Shown here one piece after another: positions 18,275-29,001 of a DNA stretch of 64,000 nt; the stretch's first letter is position 1, and every line of letters starts with the position of its first letter. Origin of the DNA: Emcibacter sp. (GTDB lineage Bacteria > Pseudomonadota > Alphaproteobacteria > Sphingomonadales > Emcibacteraceae); assembly GCA_021741205.1 (NCBI GenBank), contig JAIOYI010000002.1, positions 124,001 to 188,000 of the forward strand, written 5' to 3'. A program made the translations under genes and the position numbers. Below the pieces are notes generated by a model. The model made no database searches. It saw only the letters and a list, made by a program, of their open reading frames with translations, and was not told the DNA's origin.

Positions 18275-18700
18275 TTAGCCGACGATTTCGCTGTCTTTAA
18301 AAAAATAAGCGATCTCAATCGCTGCATTTTCATCGCTATCGGAACCATGAACGGAATTTTCACCGATAGACAAAGCATGGGTTTTACGGATAGTGCCAGC
18401 TGCGGCCTCAGCAGGATTTGTGGCTCCCATAATTTCACGGTTGCGCAAAACAGCATTTTCACCTTCTAAGGCCTGAACTACAACGGGCTCTGAAATCATA
18501 AAATCCACCAATTCACCAAAGAAAGGCCGATCTTTATGAACCGCATAAAAACCTTCGGCCTGTGCCTTTGTCATGTGAATGCGTTTGCTTGCCACAACCC
18601 GAAGACCACCGTCTTCTAGCATTTTGGTCACGGCACCCGTTAAATTACGGCGGGTTGCGTCGGGTTTTATAATAGAAAAAGTACGGGTAACAGTCATCAT
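18275..18700 (-). CDS. ndk: Nucleoside diphosphate kinase
   Basis: A 141-aa enzyme that equilibrates NTP pools by passing phosphate through a histidine. The phosphohistidine is His118 in NSVHGSDS, and [10 protein letters not shown] at the N-terminus is the Ndk nucleotide-binding strand. The length is standard. The protein may begin at the first or second methionine. A good promoter lies upstream (-35 TTGATG, 17-bp spacer, -10 TATAAG on the - strand). The gene is monocistronic. Confidence 0.97.
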   Translation of the reverse strand: MMTVTRTFSIIKPDATRRNLTGAVTKMLEDGGLRVVASKRIHMTKAQAEGFYAVHKDRPFFGELVDFMISEPVVVQALEGENAVLRNREIMGATNPAEAAAGTIRKTHALSIGENSVHGSDSDENAAIEIAYFFKDSEIVG

Positions 18701-18737
18701 TAAATCCTTGTTGTAAAGTAAATCTCGATTGGGGCGC

Positions 18738-18766
18738 CTTATAATGTTTTATAACAAGAACATCAA
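18738..18766 (-). promoter_or_regulatory. Candidate sigma70 promoter of ndk
   Basis: On the - strand, TTGATG (18766 to 18761) and TATAAG (18743 to 18738) are separated by 17 bp. The -10 lies about 38 bases before the ndk start codon. Both hexamers are close to consensus. Confidence 0.5.
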
Positions 18767-18852
18767 CAGAAGAAATCATCCATTGTATTTTTGTCAATAA
18801 CTGTTAAACCCTGTAGCTAATTTTAAGGAACATAAAAGGTCTATACTATTCA

Positions 18853-20718
18853 ATGCTTCAAATTCAGGATTTAACATATCGTATCGCCGGAAAAACCCTT
18901 CTTGAGGACGCTAGCGCTCGGGTACCAGCGGGTCACAAGGTCGGCATTGTCGGCAAGAATGGCGCAGGAAAGTCAACGCTTCTTAAATTGATAACGGGCG
19001 AACTGCATGCGGATGCAGGCACCATACAAATAAGACGCCATGCAAAATTGGGACAGGTGGCACAGGAAGCACCAGGCGGCAAAACAAGCCTACTTGATAC
19101 AGTTCTGGAGGCAGATCACGAGTTACAATCCCTGTTGAAGGCTGCTGAAAATGAAAAAAGACCCGAGAAAATTGCCGATATTCATTTAAGGTTAGCTGAT
19201 ATTGATTCTCATACCGCAGAGGCTCGTGCGGCCAGCATATTATCGGGACTTGGCTTTGACGGCGATGCTCAACGTCGCCCCTGCTCGTCTTTTTCTGGTG
19301 GTTGGCGCATGCGGGTTGCTTTGGCTTGCACGCTTTTTACCCAGCCCGATTTGTTGCTGCTTGATGAACCAACCAACTATCTTGACCTTGAAGGGGTTAT
19401 GTGGCTTGAAAATTTCATCAAAAACTATCCCTATACCATTATTATTGTCAGCCACGACCGTGATCTTTTAAATAGCTCCGTGACAGCCATTTTGCATTTG
19501 GATGATCAGAAACTCAAACTTTATACAGGTGACTATGATAATTTTGAAAAATTAAGGCGGGAACAGCTGTCTCACCGACGGGCAAGTATCGTCAAACAAG
19601 AGGCCGCCCAAAAACATCTGCAAAGTTTTATTGACCGCTTTAAGGCGAAAGCATCCAAGGCAAAACAAGCCCAAAGTCGGGTAAAGATGCTCGAAAAAAT
19701 GGGGCCGCTTGACAGTATTATTGAAGATAAAACCTTTTCCTTTGAATTTCCAAACCCTAAGCCCTTGGCTCCGCCTCTTTTTACCTTGGATAAGGGGGAA
19801 GTGGGCTACACGGCTGGTCATCCCGTGCTTAGACATTTAAATTTGCGGCTTGATATGGATGACCGTATTGCGCTTCTTGGGCAAAATGGGAACGGAAAGT
19901 CCACCTTTGCCAAACTGATTTCTGGACGGCTTGATATTATGAATGGGGAACTTAATAAATCATCCAAACTTGACGTGGGATATTTTGCCCAACATCAGTT
20001 GGACGAACTCAACCCCGAAGGCACCCCGCTCAGCCATCTAAAGGAACGCATGCCCAATATTCCAGAAAGCCGTGTCAGAGCAAAACTCGGTGCCTTTAGC
20101 TTTGGTGCGGATAAGGCATCCACAAGAGTTGATGATTTGTCGGGCGGCGAAAAGGCACGTCTGTTATTTGCTCTGATGAGCCTTGATGCCCCTCATATCC
20201 TGATACTTGACGAACCAACCAACCATTTGGATGTGGAAAGCCGTGAAGCCCTCATTCATGCTATAAACGGCTATGAGGGTGCCGTGATCATGATTAGCCA
20301 TGATCGCCACCTGATCGAGGCCTGCGCAGACCGTCTATGGCTTGTCCATGATGGTACCGTCACCCCCTATGACGGCGATATGGAAGATTATAAAAAGCTG
20401 ATTTTAAATGCCCGTTCGGCATCGCGCAAGAAAGATAAGAAGCAAGCAACCACGGGAAAAGTCAAAAGCGAAGACCCTGCACTTACGGCCTTAAAAAAAC
20501 AGTCTGAAAAATTGGACAAAAAAATCAAGCAGCTACAAACGGAAATTGCAAAATATGACCGTGCTTTAAAAAACCCAAAACTTTATGTGCATGGTGACCT
20601 GAAGGCCGCCGCCGCCCTCAAGAAATTTACTGCCGAAAAATTAGACATGACCTTGGATCTTGAGGAATTTGAAGTTGAATGGCTGGAATTACAGGAAAAT
20701 ATTGACGAGTTTGAATAA
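18853..20718 (+). CDS. ABC-F family ATPase, YheS-like
   Basis: A 621-aa soluble protein with two ATP-binding cassettes and no membrane domain. The first Walker A is GKNGAGKST (34-42), with signature FSGGWRMRVALA and Walker B LLLLDEPTNYLD. The second cassette has GQNGNGKST, LSGGEKARLLFAL and LILDEPTNHLD. The linker between them is basic and helical (about 240-300), and a charged coiled-coil tail of about 80 residues ends the protein. ABC-F proteins act on the ribosome E site to relieve stalling. FSGGWRMR is the YheS-type signature. The gene is single, and holC converges on it. Confidence 0.93.
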   Translation: MLQIQDLTYRIAGKTLLEDASARVPAGHKVGIVGKNGAGKSTLLKLITGELHADAGTIQIRRHAKLGQVAQEAPGGKTSLLDTVLEADHELQSLLKAAENEKRPEKIADIHLRLADIDSHTAEARAASILSGLGFDGDAQRRPCSSFSGGWRMRVALACTLFTQPDLLLLDEPTNYLDLEGVMWLENFIKNYPYTIIIVSHDRDLLNSSVTAILHLDDQKLKLYTGDYDNFEKLRREQLSHRRASIVKQEAAQKHLQSFIDRFKAKASKAKQAQSRVKMLEKMGPLDSIIEDKTFSFEFPNPKPLAPPLFTLDKGEVGYTAGHPVLRHLNLRLDMDDRIALLGQNGNGKSTFAKLISGRLDIMNGELNKSSKLDVGYFAQHQLDELNPEGTPLSHLKERMPNIPESRVRAKLGAFSFGADKASTRVDDLSGGEKARLLFALMSLDAPHILILDEPTNHLDVESREALIHAINGYEGAVIMISHDRHLIEACADRLWLVHDGTVTPYDGDMEDYKKLILNARSASRKKDKKQATTGKVKSEDPALTALKKQSEKLDKKIKQLQTEIAKYDRALKNPKLYVHGDLKAAAALKKFTAEKLDMTLDLEEFEVEWLELQENIDEFE

Positions 20719-20761
20719 TATTTCCTTTACGAAATTGTATAATATTATGACCATTTATAGC

Positions 20762-21211
20762 TCAAGCTTTTTTCGTCCAGCCGCCCTCTTCTGTCTGCTG
20801 CCAATAGGTTAACGTATGGCCTTCGTCTTTGTTGGTTTTCCAGCGAGTACGGGCGGCAGTGACGGCCTCTGGATCTGTGCCGTCAAACAAGTCAAGACAG
20901 CGGTCATAATGTTTCAGATTTTCCGACGTCATGCCGTCAACCAGCACCAAAATGGTGGCTCCTGCGGGGTTTTCATCACCTGTTGTTATATAAATCGGTT
21001 GTTGGTCAGAAAATTTACTCTTACTTGACCCATGAGGCAGAAAACTTCCTTTATGATACATCCATAGAAGGTCATCTAATTCTGTAATACGGTCTTCATT
21101 TCCCACCTTGATCACAGACAGAAGCCCCGCCCCCATTGCCTTTTCAAGCAATTTTGGCAAGGCTCTATTCAAGGGTTGATGCAAAAGATGGTAAAAACTA
21201 ATGTCGGTCAT
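20762..21211 (-). CDS. holC: DNA polymerase III chi subunit
   Basis: A 149-aa protein matching HolC: FYHLLHQPLNRALPKLLEKA at the start, then the DDLLWMYHKGSFLPHG segment, which is the family signature. Chi joins the clamp-loader psi subunit to single-strand binding protein and helps the polymerase holoenzyme displace primase. The gene starts 11 bases after pepA; pepA-holC is a long-conserved pair in proteobacteria. Confidence 0.9.
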   Translation of the reverse strand: MTDISFYHLLHQPLNRALPKLLEKAMGAGLLSVIKVGNEDRITELDDLLWMYHKGSFLPHGSSKSKFSDQQPIYITTGDENPAGATILVLVDGMTSENLKHYDRCLDLFDGTDPEAVTAARTRWKTNKDEGHTLTYWQQTEEGGWTKKA

Positions 21212-21222
21212 GATGATGGGTG

Positions 21223-22716
21223 CTAATCCTCATAATTATTGCGCACCAATTGATCCAAAAGCCGCACACCATATCCCGTCGCCCCACCATCGGCTACATC
21301 GGAGGCTTCCGTATTCCATGCTGTACCAGCAATATCAATATGAACCCATGGCACATCATTGACAAAGCGTTGCAAAAATTGTGCGGCGGTAATGCTGCCC
21401 GCATATTTTCCGCCAATATTTTTCATATCGGCAATTTTTGAATCAATGAGTTTGTCATAACCCTTGCTAAGAGGCATACGCCAAACAAGTTCATCAACGT
21501 CCTTACCTGCTTTGACCAAATAATCGCACAATGTGTCATTGTTTGAAAATATACCGGCATATTCCTGTCCCAAGGCAATCATCATAGCGCCTGTTAGAGT
21601 GGCAAGGTCAATCATAAATTTCGGTTTAAAGCGATCCTGCGTATACCAAAGCGCATCACAAAGAACGAGACGTCCTTCGGCATCAGTATTAATAACCTCG
21701 ATAGTTTGCCCTGACATACTGGTGACCACATCACCTGGACGCTGTGCTGTACTCGAGGGCATATTTTCAACGATTCCCACAATACCAATAGCATTAACAC
21801 AGGCTTTTCGTCCTGCAAGAGCGTGCATAGCCCCCACGACAGCCGCAGAGCCACCCATATCAAATTTCATATCTTCCATGCCAGCACCAGGTTTCAAGGA
21901 AATCCCGCCCGTATCAAAGGTAACCCCCTTGCCCACAAACGCCACAGGTGCCTCATCTTTGTTTTTTGATCCATTCCACCGCATAATCACAATATAGGAC
22001 TCACATGCACTTCCCTGCCCTACACCTATAAGCGCTCCCATGCCGAGTTCTTCCATGTCGTCCTCATCAAGAATTTCAACGTCAATCCCAAGAGAAGACA
22101 ATTCCTTGATTTTCTCAGCATAACTTTCAGGATAGATCACATTGCCAGGTTCGGTCACAAGATCACGAGCAAATTCCACCCCAGCCGCAACAGCCGCCAT
22201 ATCATCAAATATTTTTTGAGCCTTAGCTGCCACGGAAGACATAATACTCACATAAATAACGGAAGGCTTTTTGCTTTCCTCCTGCTTGGTAAAATATTTG
22301 TCAAAGCGGTAACGACGTAACCGAAGCCCAAGACCTAAATGAGCCGCAAACTCCTCATGAGATATTTCCGATTTAGCGAGACTATCCGCGGCTACAGAAA
22401 TTGATTCATCCCCTGATGAAATAAGCGTGGCCATAATCTTGCCACCAATTTTTTCTGCCTTGACTTTGTCCATCTCGGCCACATCACCAAGTCCCACCAC
22501 AACAAGACGGTTTATTGTCATATTAGCAGGGGCAACAAGATTTATAATTTGACCAAATTTCCCCTCAAAATGACCAATTTTAATGGCCCGTGAAATAAGT
22601 CCGCCTGTGATATCGTCCATATCCTTTGCACTATCGGACAATTTCCGATCGGATTTCACAAATACAATATGCGCATCAGACGTGGGGAGTGATTTTTTAA
22701 TAAATTTTATATTCAT
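21223..22716 (-). CDS. pepA: Leucyl aminopeptidase, PepA (M17)
   Basis: A 497-aa cytosolic aminopeptidase with two divalent metals in the C-terminal catalytic domain. The M17 signature NTDAEGRL is present, and the metal-binding lysine and aspartates lie in VGKGVTFDTGGISLKPG and KFDMGGSA. The N-terminal domain is the usual macro-like fold. It removes N-terminal residues from peptides; in some bacteria PepA also binds DNA. It heads the pepA-holC unit and is divergent from lptD. Confidence 0.96.
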   Translation of the reverse strand: MNIKFIKKSLPTSDAHIVFVKSDRKLSDSAKDMDDITGGLISRAIKIGHFEGKFGQIINLVAPANMTINRLVVVGLGDVAEMDKVKAEKIGGKIMATLISSGDESISVAADSLAKSEISHEEFAAHLGLGLRLRRYRFDKYFTKQEESKKPSVIYVSIMSSVAAKAQKIFDDMAAVAAGVEFARDLVTEPGNVIYPESYAEKIKELSSLGIDVEILDEDDMEELGMGALIGVGQGSACESYIVIMRWNGSKNKDEAPVAFVGKGVTFDTGGISLKPGAGMEDMKFDMGGSAAVVGAMHALAGRKACVNAIGIVGIVENMPSSTAQRPGDVVTSMSGQTIEVINTDAEGRLVLCDALWYTQDRFKPKFMIDLATLTGAMMIALGQEYAGIFSNNDTLCDYLVKAGKDVDELVWRMPLSKGYDKLIDSKIADMKNIGGKYAGSITAAQFLQRFVNDVPWVHIDIAGTAWNTEASDVADGGATGYGVRLLDQLVRNNYED

Positions 22717-22870
22717 TGTTGCCTCAATTATGTCAAAGTATGATTTATATTAGCCTATAGTGACTGATAAAGCTGCTATTGTTATTGTGCAAGTATAAAA
22801 TCCTTCTTATTTTCTCACAAATCGGAAATAACGGTAGGCAAAAAAAAGAAAAGTATGTAAATAACGCTAT

Positions 22871-25063
22871 ATGGGAAGAAGAATTCTTATAAGCCTGCTT
22901 GCAGGGTCATTTATAACAACATCTTCATGGGATGGCCTGTCCCTTGGTGTAGCGTCTGCTTATGCCCAAGCCACACTGAGTGAAAGAGATGTTAATTTTT
23001 CCGCAGAAATCGTTGAATATCATAATAAAGAAAAACTTATTATCGCGCGCGGCAATGTCATCTTATATCAAGATGGTCGTATTCTGACAACAGACCAGAT
23101 CATCTATAATCAAACAACCCATGAAGTCAAAGCCAAAGGCAATATCACCATTCGGGATAAGAATGGTAATATTATGTATCTGGACGAAACGGTTCTGACC
23201 GATGGTCTGAAAGATGGCTTCATTAAAAATATCAGAATATTATTTTCCGATGATGGCCATTTGGTTGCGGAGGAAGGGACACGCAAGGGTAAAAAAACAA
23301 CCTTCAAAAGAGCCGCCTATTCACCCTGCAAAACCTGTAATAAGGATGGTGAGCGTGAGCCTTTATGGCAAATCAGAGCAGAAAGCGTTACCCATGATGA
23401 AAATAAAAAAATTATAAAATATAATAACGTCTTACTGGAAATCGCTGGCATTCCAATTTTTTACACCCCTTATTTTTCCCATCCAGACCCTACCGTGCAT
23501 TCCGCATCTGGTTTACTGGTGCCTGAATTTGCGACCTCGTCGGAACTTGGTGTTAATGTGACCATACCTTATTATTTCACCATTTCTCCTGACAAGGACT
23601 TCACGTTTGAACCTTTACTCACCTCGAAAGAAGGCTTGGTTTTGGCGGGAACATATCGCCAACATACGGGCAATGGACAATTCTATATTAAAGGGTCTAC
23701 AACCAATGCCATTGACCGTGATGTTGACCAAATAGACACGGGCAATAGGGAAATTCGGGGGCACCTTGTTTCCGAAGGAAAATTTGATCTTGATAACATC
23801 AATATTGCCAGTGATGACTGGCAATGGGATTATGCCCTACGTTGGGTAAGTGATGATACATACCTAAGGCGTTATTACCTTGATCGTACCGACGTACTAG
23901 AAAGCCATGCCCAGATAGAAAATTTCACAGAAAGAAGCTATTTTACCGCAGGTGTTTATGGGTTTCAGGGTCTTGATGAAGAAGACAATAGCGCCACCAC
24001 AGGACATGCTTTGCCTGCTTTTGATCTGAATATAGTATCCAGTCCCGGAAAATGGGGCAATCAATTTACATTTGATGCCAGTGGGGTGGCAATCGTGCGG
24101 ATGGAAGGTTTGAACTCGCAACGGATGAGCATGAAGGGTGCATGGATATTGCCACTTAAAACAAATCTTGGTGATTTTTATACTTTTACCGCAAGCATTC
24201 GGGGCGATGTTTTCCATAATAGCTCGGATGAAAAGCAGGATCAGTTTATATACGGCGGTAAAGATGGAGCATATACCAGAATATTACCAAAGCTTGCTGT
24301 TGATTGGAAATTGCCCTTCATTAAAAATGGGGAAAGTGCACAACAGATCATTGAACCTCTCGTCTCTATCATTGTTGCCCCAAACAACAAAAATTCTGAT
24401 AACATTGCCAACGAAGATAGTCGTAATTTTGAATTTGATGAAAATAATTTATTCAGTCATAACCGTTACAATGGTTATGATCGTTGGGAGGCTGGTACAC
24501 GGGTAAATTACGGCATTCGTTATTCCCTTTATACCCAAATGACGACGGTGACCGCTACAATCGGTCAAAGTTTCCGTCTCAAATCATCAGAGACTTTCCC
24601 TGTTGGCAGCGGCTATCAAGGGAAATCATCTGACTTCGTTGGACGTCTTGACCTTATTTTTGGAGATTATCTTGATTATACGCATCGCTTTCGGTTGGAT
24701 AAAGATACTTTGGGGCTGCGCCGTAATGAAATGATTCTCTCAGGAGGAACCAAAAAAATAAAAGCATCCGTCAGATATCTAGACCTTCATAGAGAATTTG
24801 ACGACCTCACCAATACAGAACTTGAAAACCGCAAGGAAATTGGGCTAGGTATGAAGTTTGACTTTAAAGAAGGTTGGACAGTTCATGGCAGTTGGGTTCG
24901 TGACATACTTAAAAAAGACACAATTTCTTATGATGCTGGATTAATATATAAAAATGAATGTCTGGAATTTGGCCTACGTTATGAAAAACGTCTGACCACC
25001 GACCGAGACATTACACCATCAAGCACATTCCACCTTAGATTGGTGCTAAAACATCTTGGATAA
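22871..25063 (+). CDS. lptD: LPS assembly outer-membrane protein LptD
   Basis: A 730-aa precursor with a signal peptide ending near AYAQ (residue 33). An OstA/LptA-like beta-jellyroll follows (about 40-180), with repeats such as EKLIIARGNVILYQDGRIL and EVKAKGNITIRD. The rest is the 26-strand beta-barrel, with alternating hydrophobic strands to the C-terminal phenylalanine/leucine-rich end. It inserts lipopolysaccharide into the outer leaflet with LptE. The Cys pair CKTC near residue 154 may form part of the disulfide set. It begins the lptD-surA-pdxA-rsmA cluster, a typical alphaproteobacterial order. Confidence 0.93.
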   Translation: MGRRILISLLAGSFITTSSWDGLSLGVASAYAQATLSERDVNFSAEIVEYHNKEKLIIARGNVILYQDGRILTTDQIIYNQTTHEVKAKGNITIRDKNGNIMYLDETVLTDGLKDGFIKNIRILFSDDGHLVAEEGTRKGKKTTFKRAAYSPCKTCNKDGEREPLWQIRAESVTHDENKKIIKYNNVLLEIAGIPIFYTPYFSHPDPTVHSASGLLVPEFATSSELGVNVTIPYYFTISPDKDFTFEPLLTSKEGLVLAGTYRQHTGNGQFYIKGSTTNAIDRDVDQIDTGNREIRGHLVSEGKFDLDNINIASDDWQWDYALRWVSDDTYLRRYYLDRTDVLESHAQIENFTERSYFTAGVYGFQGLDEEDNSATTGHALPAFDLNIVSSPGKWGNQFTFDASGVAIVRMEGLNSQRMSMKGAWILPLKTNLGDFYTFTASIRGDVFHNSSDEKQDQFIYGGKDGAYTRILPKLAVDWKLPFIKNGESAQQIIEPLVSIIVAPNNKNSDNIANEDSRNFEFDENNLFSHNRYNGYDRWEAGTRVNYGIRYSLYTQMTTVTATIGQSFRLKSSETFPVGSGYQGKSSDFVGRLDLIFGDYLDYTHRFRLDKDTLGLRRNEMILSGGTKKIKASVRYLDLHREFDDLTNTELENRKEIGLGMKFDFKEGWTVHGSWVRDILKKDTISYDAGLIYKNECLEFGLRYEKRLTTDRDITPSSTFHLRLVLKHLG

Positions 25064-25146
25064 TATTGCCTTTTGATTTTTAAAACATTAACAAGTATAG
25101 ATATGTTGTAAATATAAAGATTAGGCCAGAATTGGATAACTATAAT

Positions 25147-26457
25147 ATGAATAGTAAAATAGTAGCAAAATTAATAAAGTTAGGTTTGGCCTATATTGTA
25201 GGTATTTTTTTATTATCTCCTTTCTCAGGATATGCACAAGAAGCGGGTAATCAAGAAGAACTATATGATGTTCAACAAATTGTTGCCGTCGTAAACGACT
25301 CCCCAATCTCACTCTATGACCTGAAACAAAGGGTTCTTTTGTACATAATATCGTCAGGAAACAGACAATTATCACAAGAAGAAATACAATATTTGAATCA
25401 GCAGGCCTTGCAAAGCCTTGTTGACGACAAGTTAAAAACCCAAGAAGCCGAAAAATATAAAACAGTGGTGAGCAACGCTGAGCAAGAAGAATCCTTTACT
25501 TCATATGCCCAACAAATGCGCCTTACACCACAACAAATGGAGCAACAGCTTAATCAGGCTGGAATTCGCAAAGAATCAATGTTGAAGCAGATAGAGGCAT
25601 CTTTGGCCTGGGATCAGGTGGTCGGCGGACTTCTTATGCCTCAGGTAAGTGTTAGCGATGAAGAGATTAACGCCATATTAGACCGTATGAACAACAATAA
25701 AGGCCAATTAGAATACCACCCTTTAGAAATTTTCTTACTTGTGTCTGATAATGAGAAACGTGACGAAACAAGACTTACCGCACAACGCATCATTGAACAG
25801 TTAAAGAAAAAAGCCTCTTTCCAAGTTATGGCCCGCCAATTTTCACAATCCACAACCTCTGCTGTGGGTGGAGATTTAGGATGGCTTATGAAATCACAAA
25901 TCAGCCCTGACATTATAACCACACTGGAAAAAATGGAAGAAGGCGACATTTCTGATCCTATTGAGACAGAAGATGGTTTTTATATTCTTCTTCTTGCGGG
26001 GAAAAGACAAATTCTAACCGCTGATAAAACAGATGCACAGGTGGAACTGCAACATTTATATTTTGAGGTATCCGACAAAGCCCAAAGCGATGAATTAGAG
26101 GCATTAGAAAAAATCATTGCAAATGCCGCTGCAAAAATTGAAAATTGTGATAATTTGGAAGAACAAGGTGAAAAACTTGACGCAAAAGAAACAGGAAGTC
26201 TAGGCAAATTAGCCATATCTGATCTTCCGAAAAATTTGCATCAGCCAATTTTAGACACCGCAATCGGGCATGCAACTGCGCCAATTAAAGAAACAAGTGG
26301 TTACCGTGTTTTTGTTGTATGCGACAGACAGGATCCCGTTGTGCGGTTGCCTGATTATGACAGCGTAGAGGGAAGTCTTTCTCAACAAAGGGTTGGTCTG
26401 ATTGCCCGCAGACACCTTAGGGATCTTCGGCGTGATGCCATTATCGACTATAAATAA
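25147..26457 (+). CDS. surA: Periplasmic chaperone/peptidyl-prolyl isomerase SurA
   Basis: A 436-aa exported protein. The signal peptide (LIKLGLAYIVGIFLLSPF) ends at GYAQ. An N-terminal SurA chaperone domain (VAVVNDSPISLYDLKQR, then the QALQSLVDDKLKTQEA helix) is followed by two parvulin PPIase domains, the first starting near YHPLEIFLLVSD and containing FSQSTTSAVGGDLGWL, the second around VELQHLYFEV. It escorts beta-barrel proteins such as LptD, which is encoded just upstream. I prefer the ATG at 25147; an in-frame TTG at 25132 would add five residues. Confidence 0.92.
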   Translation: MNSKIVAKLIKLGLAYIVGIFLLSPFSGYAQEAGNQEELYDVQQIVAVVNDSPISLYDLKQRVLLYIISSGNRQLSQEEIQYLNQQALQSLVDDKLKTQEAEKYKTVVSNAEQEESFTSYAQQMRLTPQQMEQQLNQAGIRKESMLKQIEASLAWDQVVGGLLMPQVSVSDEEINAILDRMNNNKGQLEYHPLEIFLLVSDNEKRDETRLTAQRIIEQLKKKASFQVMARQFSQSTTSAVGGDLGWLMKSQISPDIITTLEKMEEGDISDPIETEDGFYILLLAGKRQILTADKTDAQVELQHLYFEVSDKAQSDELEALEKIIANAAAKIENCDNLEEQGEKLDAKETGSLGKLAISDLPKNLHQPILDTAIGHATAPIKETSGYRVFVVCDRQDPVVRLPDYDSVEGSLSQQRVGLIARRHLRDLRRDAIIDYK

Positions 26458-27487
26458 TTTTGCCCCTCTACCACTGTGCATCTCCATGGGAGAGCCTGCG
26501 GGCATTGGGCCGGAAATTATTTTAAGATGCTGGCAACTTCGACAACAGCAATCATTGCCAGCTTTTTTCATATTGGGCAGTCATAAAATTCTGGTAAAAA
26601 CCGCCAGGATTTTGGGATTAAATATTCCCATGAAACAGATTTCATCACCCGCTGAAACGAATAAAATTTTTAAAAACAGCTTGCCCGTTTTTGATATGGG
26701 AAATGCGGATTTTGAATTAGGCAAGCCTTCAAAAAATACGGCGGACATGGTCATTAATGCCATAAAAATGGCGGTTACCATGATTTACAAAGGTGAGGTT
26801 GCAGGGCTTGTAACCGCACCCATTCAAAAATCCATTCTCTATGATGCGGGTTTTTCTTTTCCCGGTCACACGGAATATCTGGCTGAACTATGCAAGGAAA
26901 ATGGGGGGAAATTCACATCACCCGTTATGATGCTTATGTCAAAAGAGCTTCGTGTGGTGCCACTTACCATTCATATGGCTCTAAGCCAAGTGCCAAAGTC
27001 CATTACACCAGACCTTATCCGTGACACTTGTCTCAAGATTAATCAATCCTTACAGCAGGATTTCGGTATTATAAATCCAAAAATTGCCGTAGCAGGATTA
27101 AACCCCCATGCGGGGGAAGACGGCACAATGGGGGATGAAGAAGAACGAATTATTCGCCCAACCTTAAATCAATTACGCAACGATGGTTTAGACATTACGG
27201 GGCCTTTGCCTGCGGATACCATGTTTCATGACACGGCACGATCTCAATATGATGCGGCCTTATGCATGTATCATGATCAGGCGCTGATACCCCTTAAAAC
27301 CCTTGATTTTGACGGCGGTGTTAATGTGACAATCGGGCTACCCATTGTTCGCACGTCACCCGACCACGGCACGGCATTAGTGATTGCAGGAAAAAACAGA
27401 GCAAATCCCCAAAGCATGATAAATGCTCTGAAGTCCGCACAACAGATATACCAAAACAGATTACAATGGAGCACGTCCCATGTATGA
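26435..27487 (+). CDS. pdxA: 4-hydroxythreonine-4-phosphate dehydrogenase
   Basis: A 350-aa NAD-dependent enzyme of pyridoxal phosphate synthesis. The N-terminal [13 protein letters not shown] is the PdxA hallmark. Metal and substrate histidines lie in [19 protein letters not shown] and [11 protein letters not shown]. The ATG at 26435 overlaps the surA end by 23 bases; the frame is open to a TTG at 26402, but the longer N-terminus does not fit the family. It overlaps rsmA by eight bases at its end, so surA-pdxA-rsmA are translated from one message. Confidence 0.95.
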   Translation: MPLSTINNFAPLPLCISMGEPAGIGPEIILRCWQLRQQQSLPAFFILGSHKILVKTARILGLNIPMKQISSPAETNKIFKNSLPVFDMGNADFELGKPSKNTADMVINAIKMAVTMIYKGEVAGLVTAPIQKSILYDAGFSFPGHTEYLAELCKENGGKFTSPVMMLMSKELRVVPLTIHMALSQVPKSITPDLIRDTCLKINQSLQQDFGIINPKIAVAGLNPHAGEDGTMGDEEERIIRPTLNQLRNDGLDITGPLPADTMFHDTARSQYDAALCMYHDQALIPLKTLDFDGGVNVTIGLPIVRTSPDHGTALVIAGKNRANPQSMINALKSAQQIYQNRLQWSTSHV

Positions 27488-28343
27488 GGACGGTCTGCCT
27501 CCATTGCGGGACGTGATAGAACATTATGGACTGGACGCCAAAAAATCTCTGGGTCAAAACTTTTTGACAGACCTCAATCTCACGGGAAAGATTGCCCGTT
27601 CTGCTAATGGTCTTGGGGGAACAGCATTAAAAGATTCTATCGTTTATGAGGTGGGTCCAGGTCCAGGCGCCCTCACCCGTGCCTTACTCATGAACGGTGC
27701 CCATCGAGTCGTTGCCGTTGAAATGGATCCCCGCTGTATTCTTGCTCTAAAGGACGTTGAAAGTGCCTATCCCAATCGGCTTTCCGTGGTTGAAGGGGAT
27801 GCCTTAAAAATGGACGAACAAGCCCTGATTGGTGATACCGAAGGCCGCCCTGTTAAAATTATTGCCAACCTGCCCTATAATGTGGGCACCGCACTTTTGG
27901 TAAAATGGCTCACCACAAAGGAATGGTTGCCGTGGTACAGTTCACTGACCTTGATGTTCCAAAAAGAGGTCGGAATGCGGATTGTGGCTGCGCCCCGCAC
28001 CAAGGCCTATGGTCGTCTGTCTATTCTTGGTCAATATCGTGCCCAAGCAAAAATCATGTTTGATGTTTCTGCCCGCGCCTTCACGCCACCGCCAAAGGTA
28101 ACATCCTGCATCATAAGTCTTACCCCAAAAGTAGAACTCGACCATAGTCCAAAACAGGATATATTAGAAAAGGTTGTTTATGCCGCCTTTAATCAGCGGC
28201 GCAAGATGTTGCGCACAAGTCTAAAGACTTTGGGGGTTGATCCGCTTCCCTATTTAAAGGCGGCCAAAATTGCGGAAACTTGCCGTGCTGAGGAACTCAC
28301 CATCGAAGACTTTTGCAGGCTTGCAAAAATATATGAGGCCTAA
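27480..28343 (+). CDS. rsmA: 16S rRNA dimethyladenosine methyltransferase
   Basis: A 287-aa SAM-dependent enzyme that dimethylates two adjacent adenosines near the 3' end of 16S rRNA (the KsgA reaction). Motif X is LGQNFLTD, the SAM-binding motif I is [11 protein letters not shown], and the catalytic motif IV is NLPYNVGT. It is the last gene of the lptD cluster, overlaps pdxA by eight bases, and ends three bases from the convergent gmk. Confidence 0.96.
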   Translation: MYEDGLPPLRDVIEHYGLDAKKSLGQNFLTDLNLTGKIARSANGLGGTALKDSIVYEVGPGPGALTRALLMNGAHRVVAVEMDPRCILALKDVESAYPNRLSVVEGDALKMDEQALIGDTEGRPVKIIANLPYNVGTALLVKWLTTKEWLPWYSSLTLMFQKEVGMRIVAAPRTKAYGRLSILGQYRAQAKIMFDVSARAFTPPPKVTSCIISLTPKVELDHSPKQDILEKVVYAAFNQRRKMLRTSLKTLGVDPLPYLKAAKIAETCRAEELTIEDFCRLAKIYEA

Positions 28344-28346
28344 TCC

Positions 28347-28994
28347 TTATTCTTCGCCCGTAATTTCATGGACAAAGGAAACAAGCCCCGTTTGACGTTC
28401 CCGTTTTAAGCGTTCCGCTTGCAAAATGGAAAAAAGCTCCCCTTCGGCCTTATCCAAGTCATCATTGACAATGATATAATCATATTCCGCCCAATGGCTA
28501 ATCTCTCCATTGGCCTTAGCCATACGTCGAGCCACAACGTCATCGCTATCCTGCGCCCGATTTTTCAGGCGACGCTCCAACTCGTCCTTGCTGGGTGGCA
28601 GTATAAAAACCCGAACCAGATCATTGGCCACTTTCTGAGATAATTGTTGAGTGCCCTGCCAATCAATATCAAATAGAACATCCCGCCCCTCATCCATAGC
28701 CTTTTTCACGGGCGCAGCGGGCGTACCGTAATAATGGTCAAATACTTTGGCATGTTCCAAAAAACCATCCTGTTTCACCAGATGTTCAAATTCATCCTTT
28801 GAAACAAAATTATAATCCACCCCATCAACTTCGCTTGATCTTGGGATTCTTGTGGTCATGGATACCGAAAGACTTATATTTTGATCCTTTGCCAACAGTA
28901 ATTTTGATAAAGTTGACTTTCCCGCACCTGAAGGTGAAGACAAAACCAGTAATAAACCACGGCGTTTAATATTTTTTGCAATAATATTGGTCAT
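28347..28994 (-). CDS. gmk: Guanylate kinase
   Basis: A 215-aa kinase turning GMP into GDP. The P-loop is SSPSGAGKSTLS, and GMP-binding residues lie in TTRIPRSSEVDGVDYNFVS, as in all guanylate kinases. I chose the ATG at 28994 because AGGGA lies five bases ahead and the usual N-terminus results; the frame stays open to 29039 and would otherwise overlap yicC. It follows yicC by seven bases. Confidence 0.96.
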   Translation of the reverse strand: MTNIIAKNIKRRGLLLVLSSPSGAGKSTLSKLLLAKDQNISLSVSMTTRIPRSSEVDGVDYNFVSKDEFEHLVKQDGFLEHAKVFDHYYGTPAAPVKKAMDEGRDVLFDIDWQGTQQLSQKVANDLVRVFILPPSKDELERRLKNRAQDSDDVVARRMAKANGEISHWAEYDYIIVNDDLDKAEGELFSILQAERLKRERQTGLVSFVHEITGEE

Positions 28995-29001
28995 GCTGTC
29001 C

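Noticed and set aside
18758-18772. A further SOS box between ndk and the ABC-F gene
   Set aside because: GAAC-N7-GAAG has one wrong base in the second half-site and overlaps the ndk -35, so I do not count it as a LexA site.
21533-21997. 154-codon open frame on the + strand
   Set aside because: It is antisense to the catalytic part of pepA, whose motifs are clear, and is a compositional shadow.
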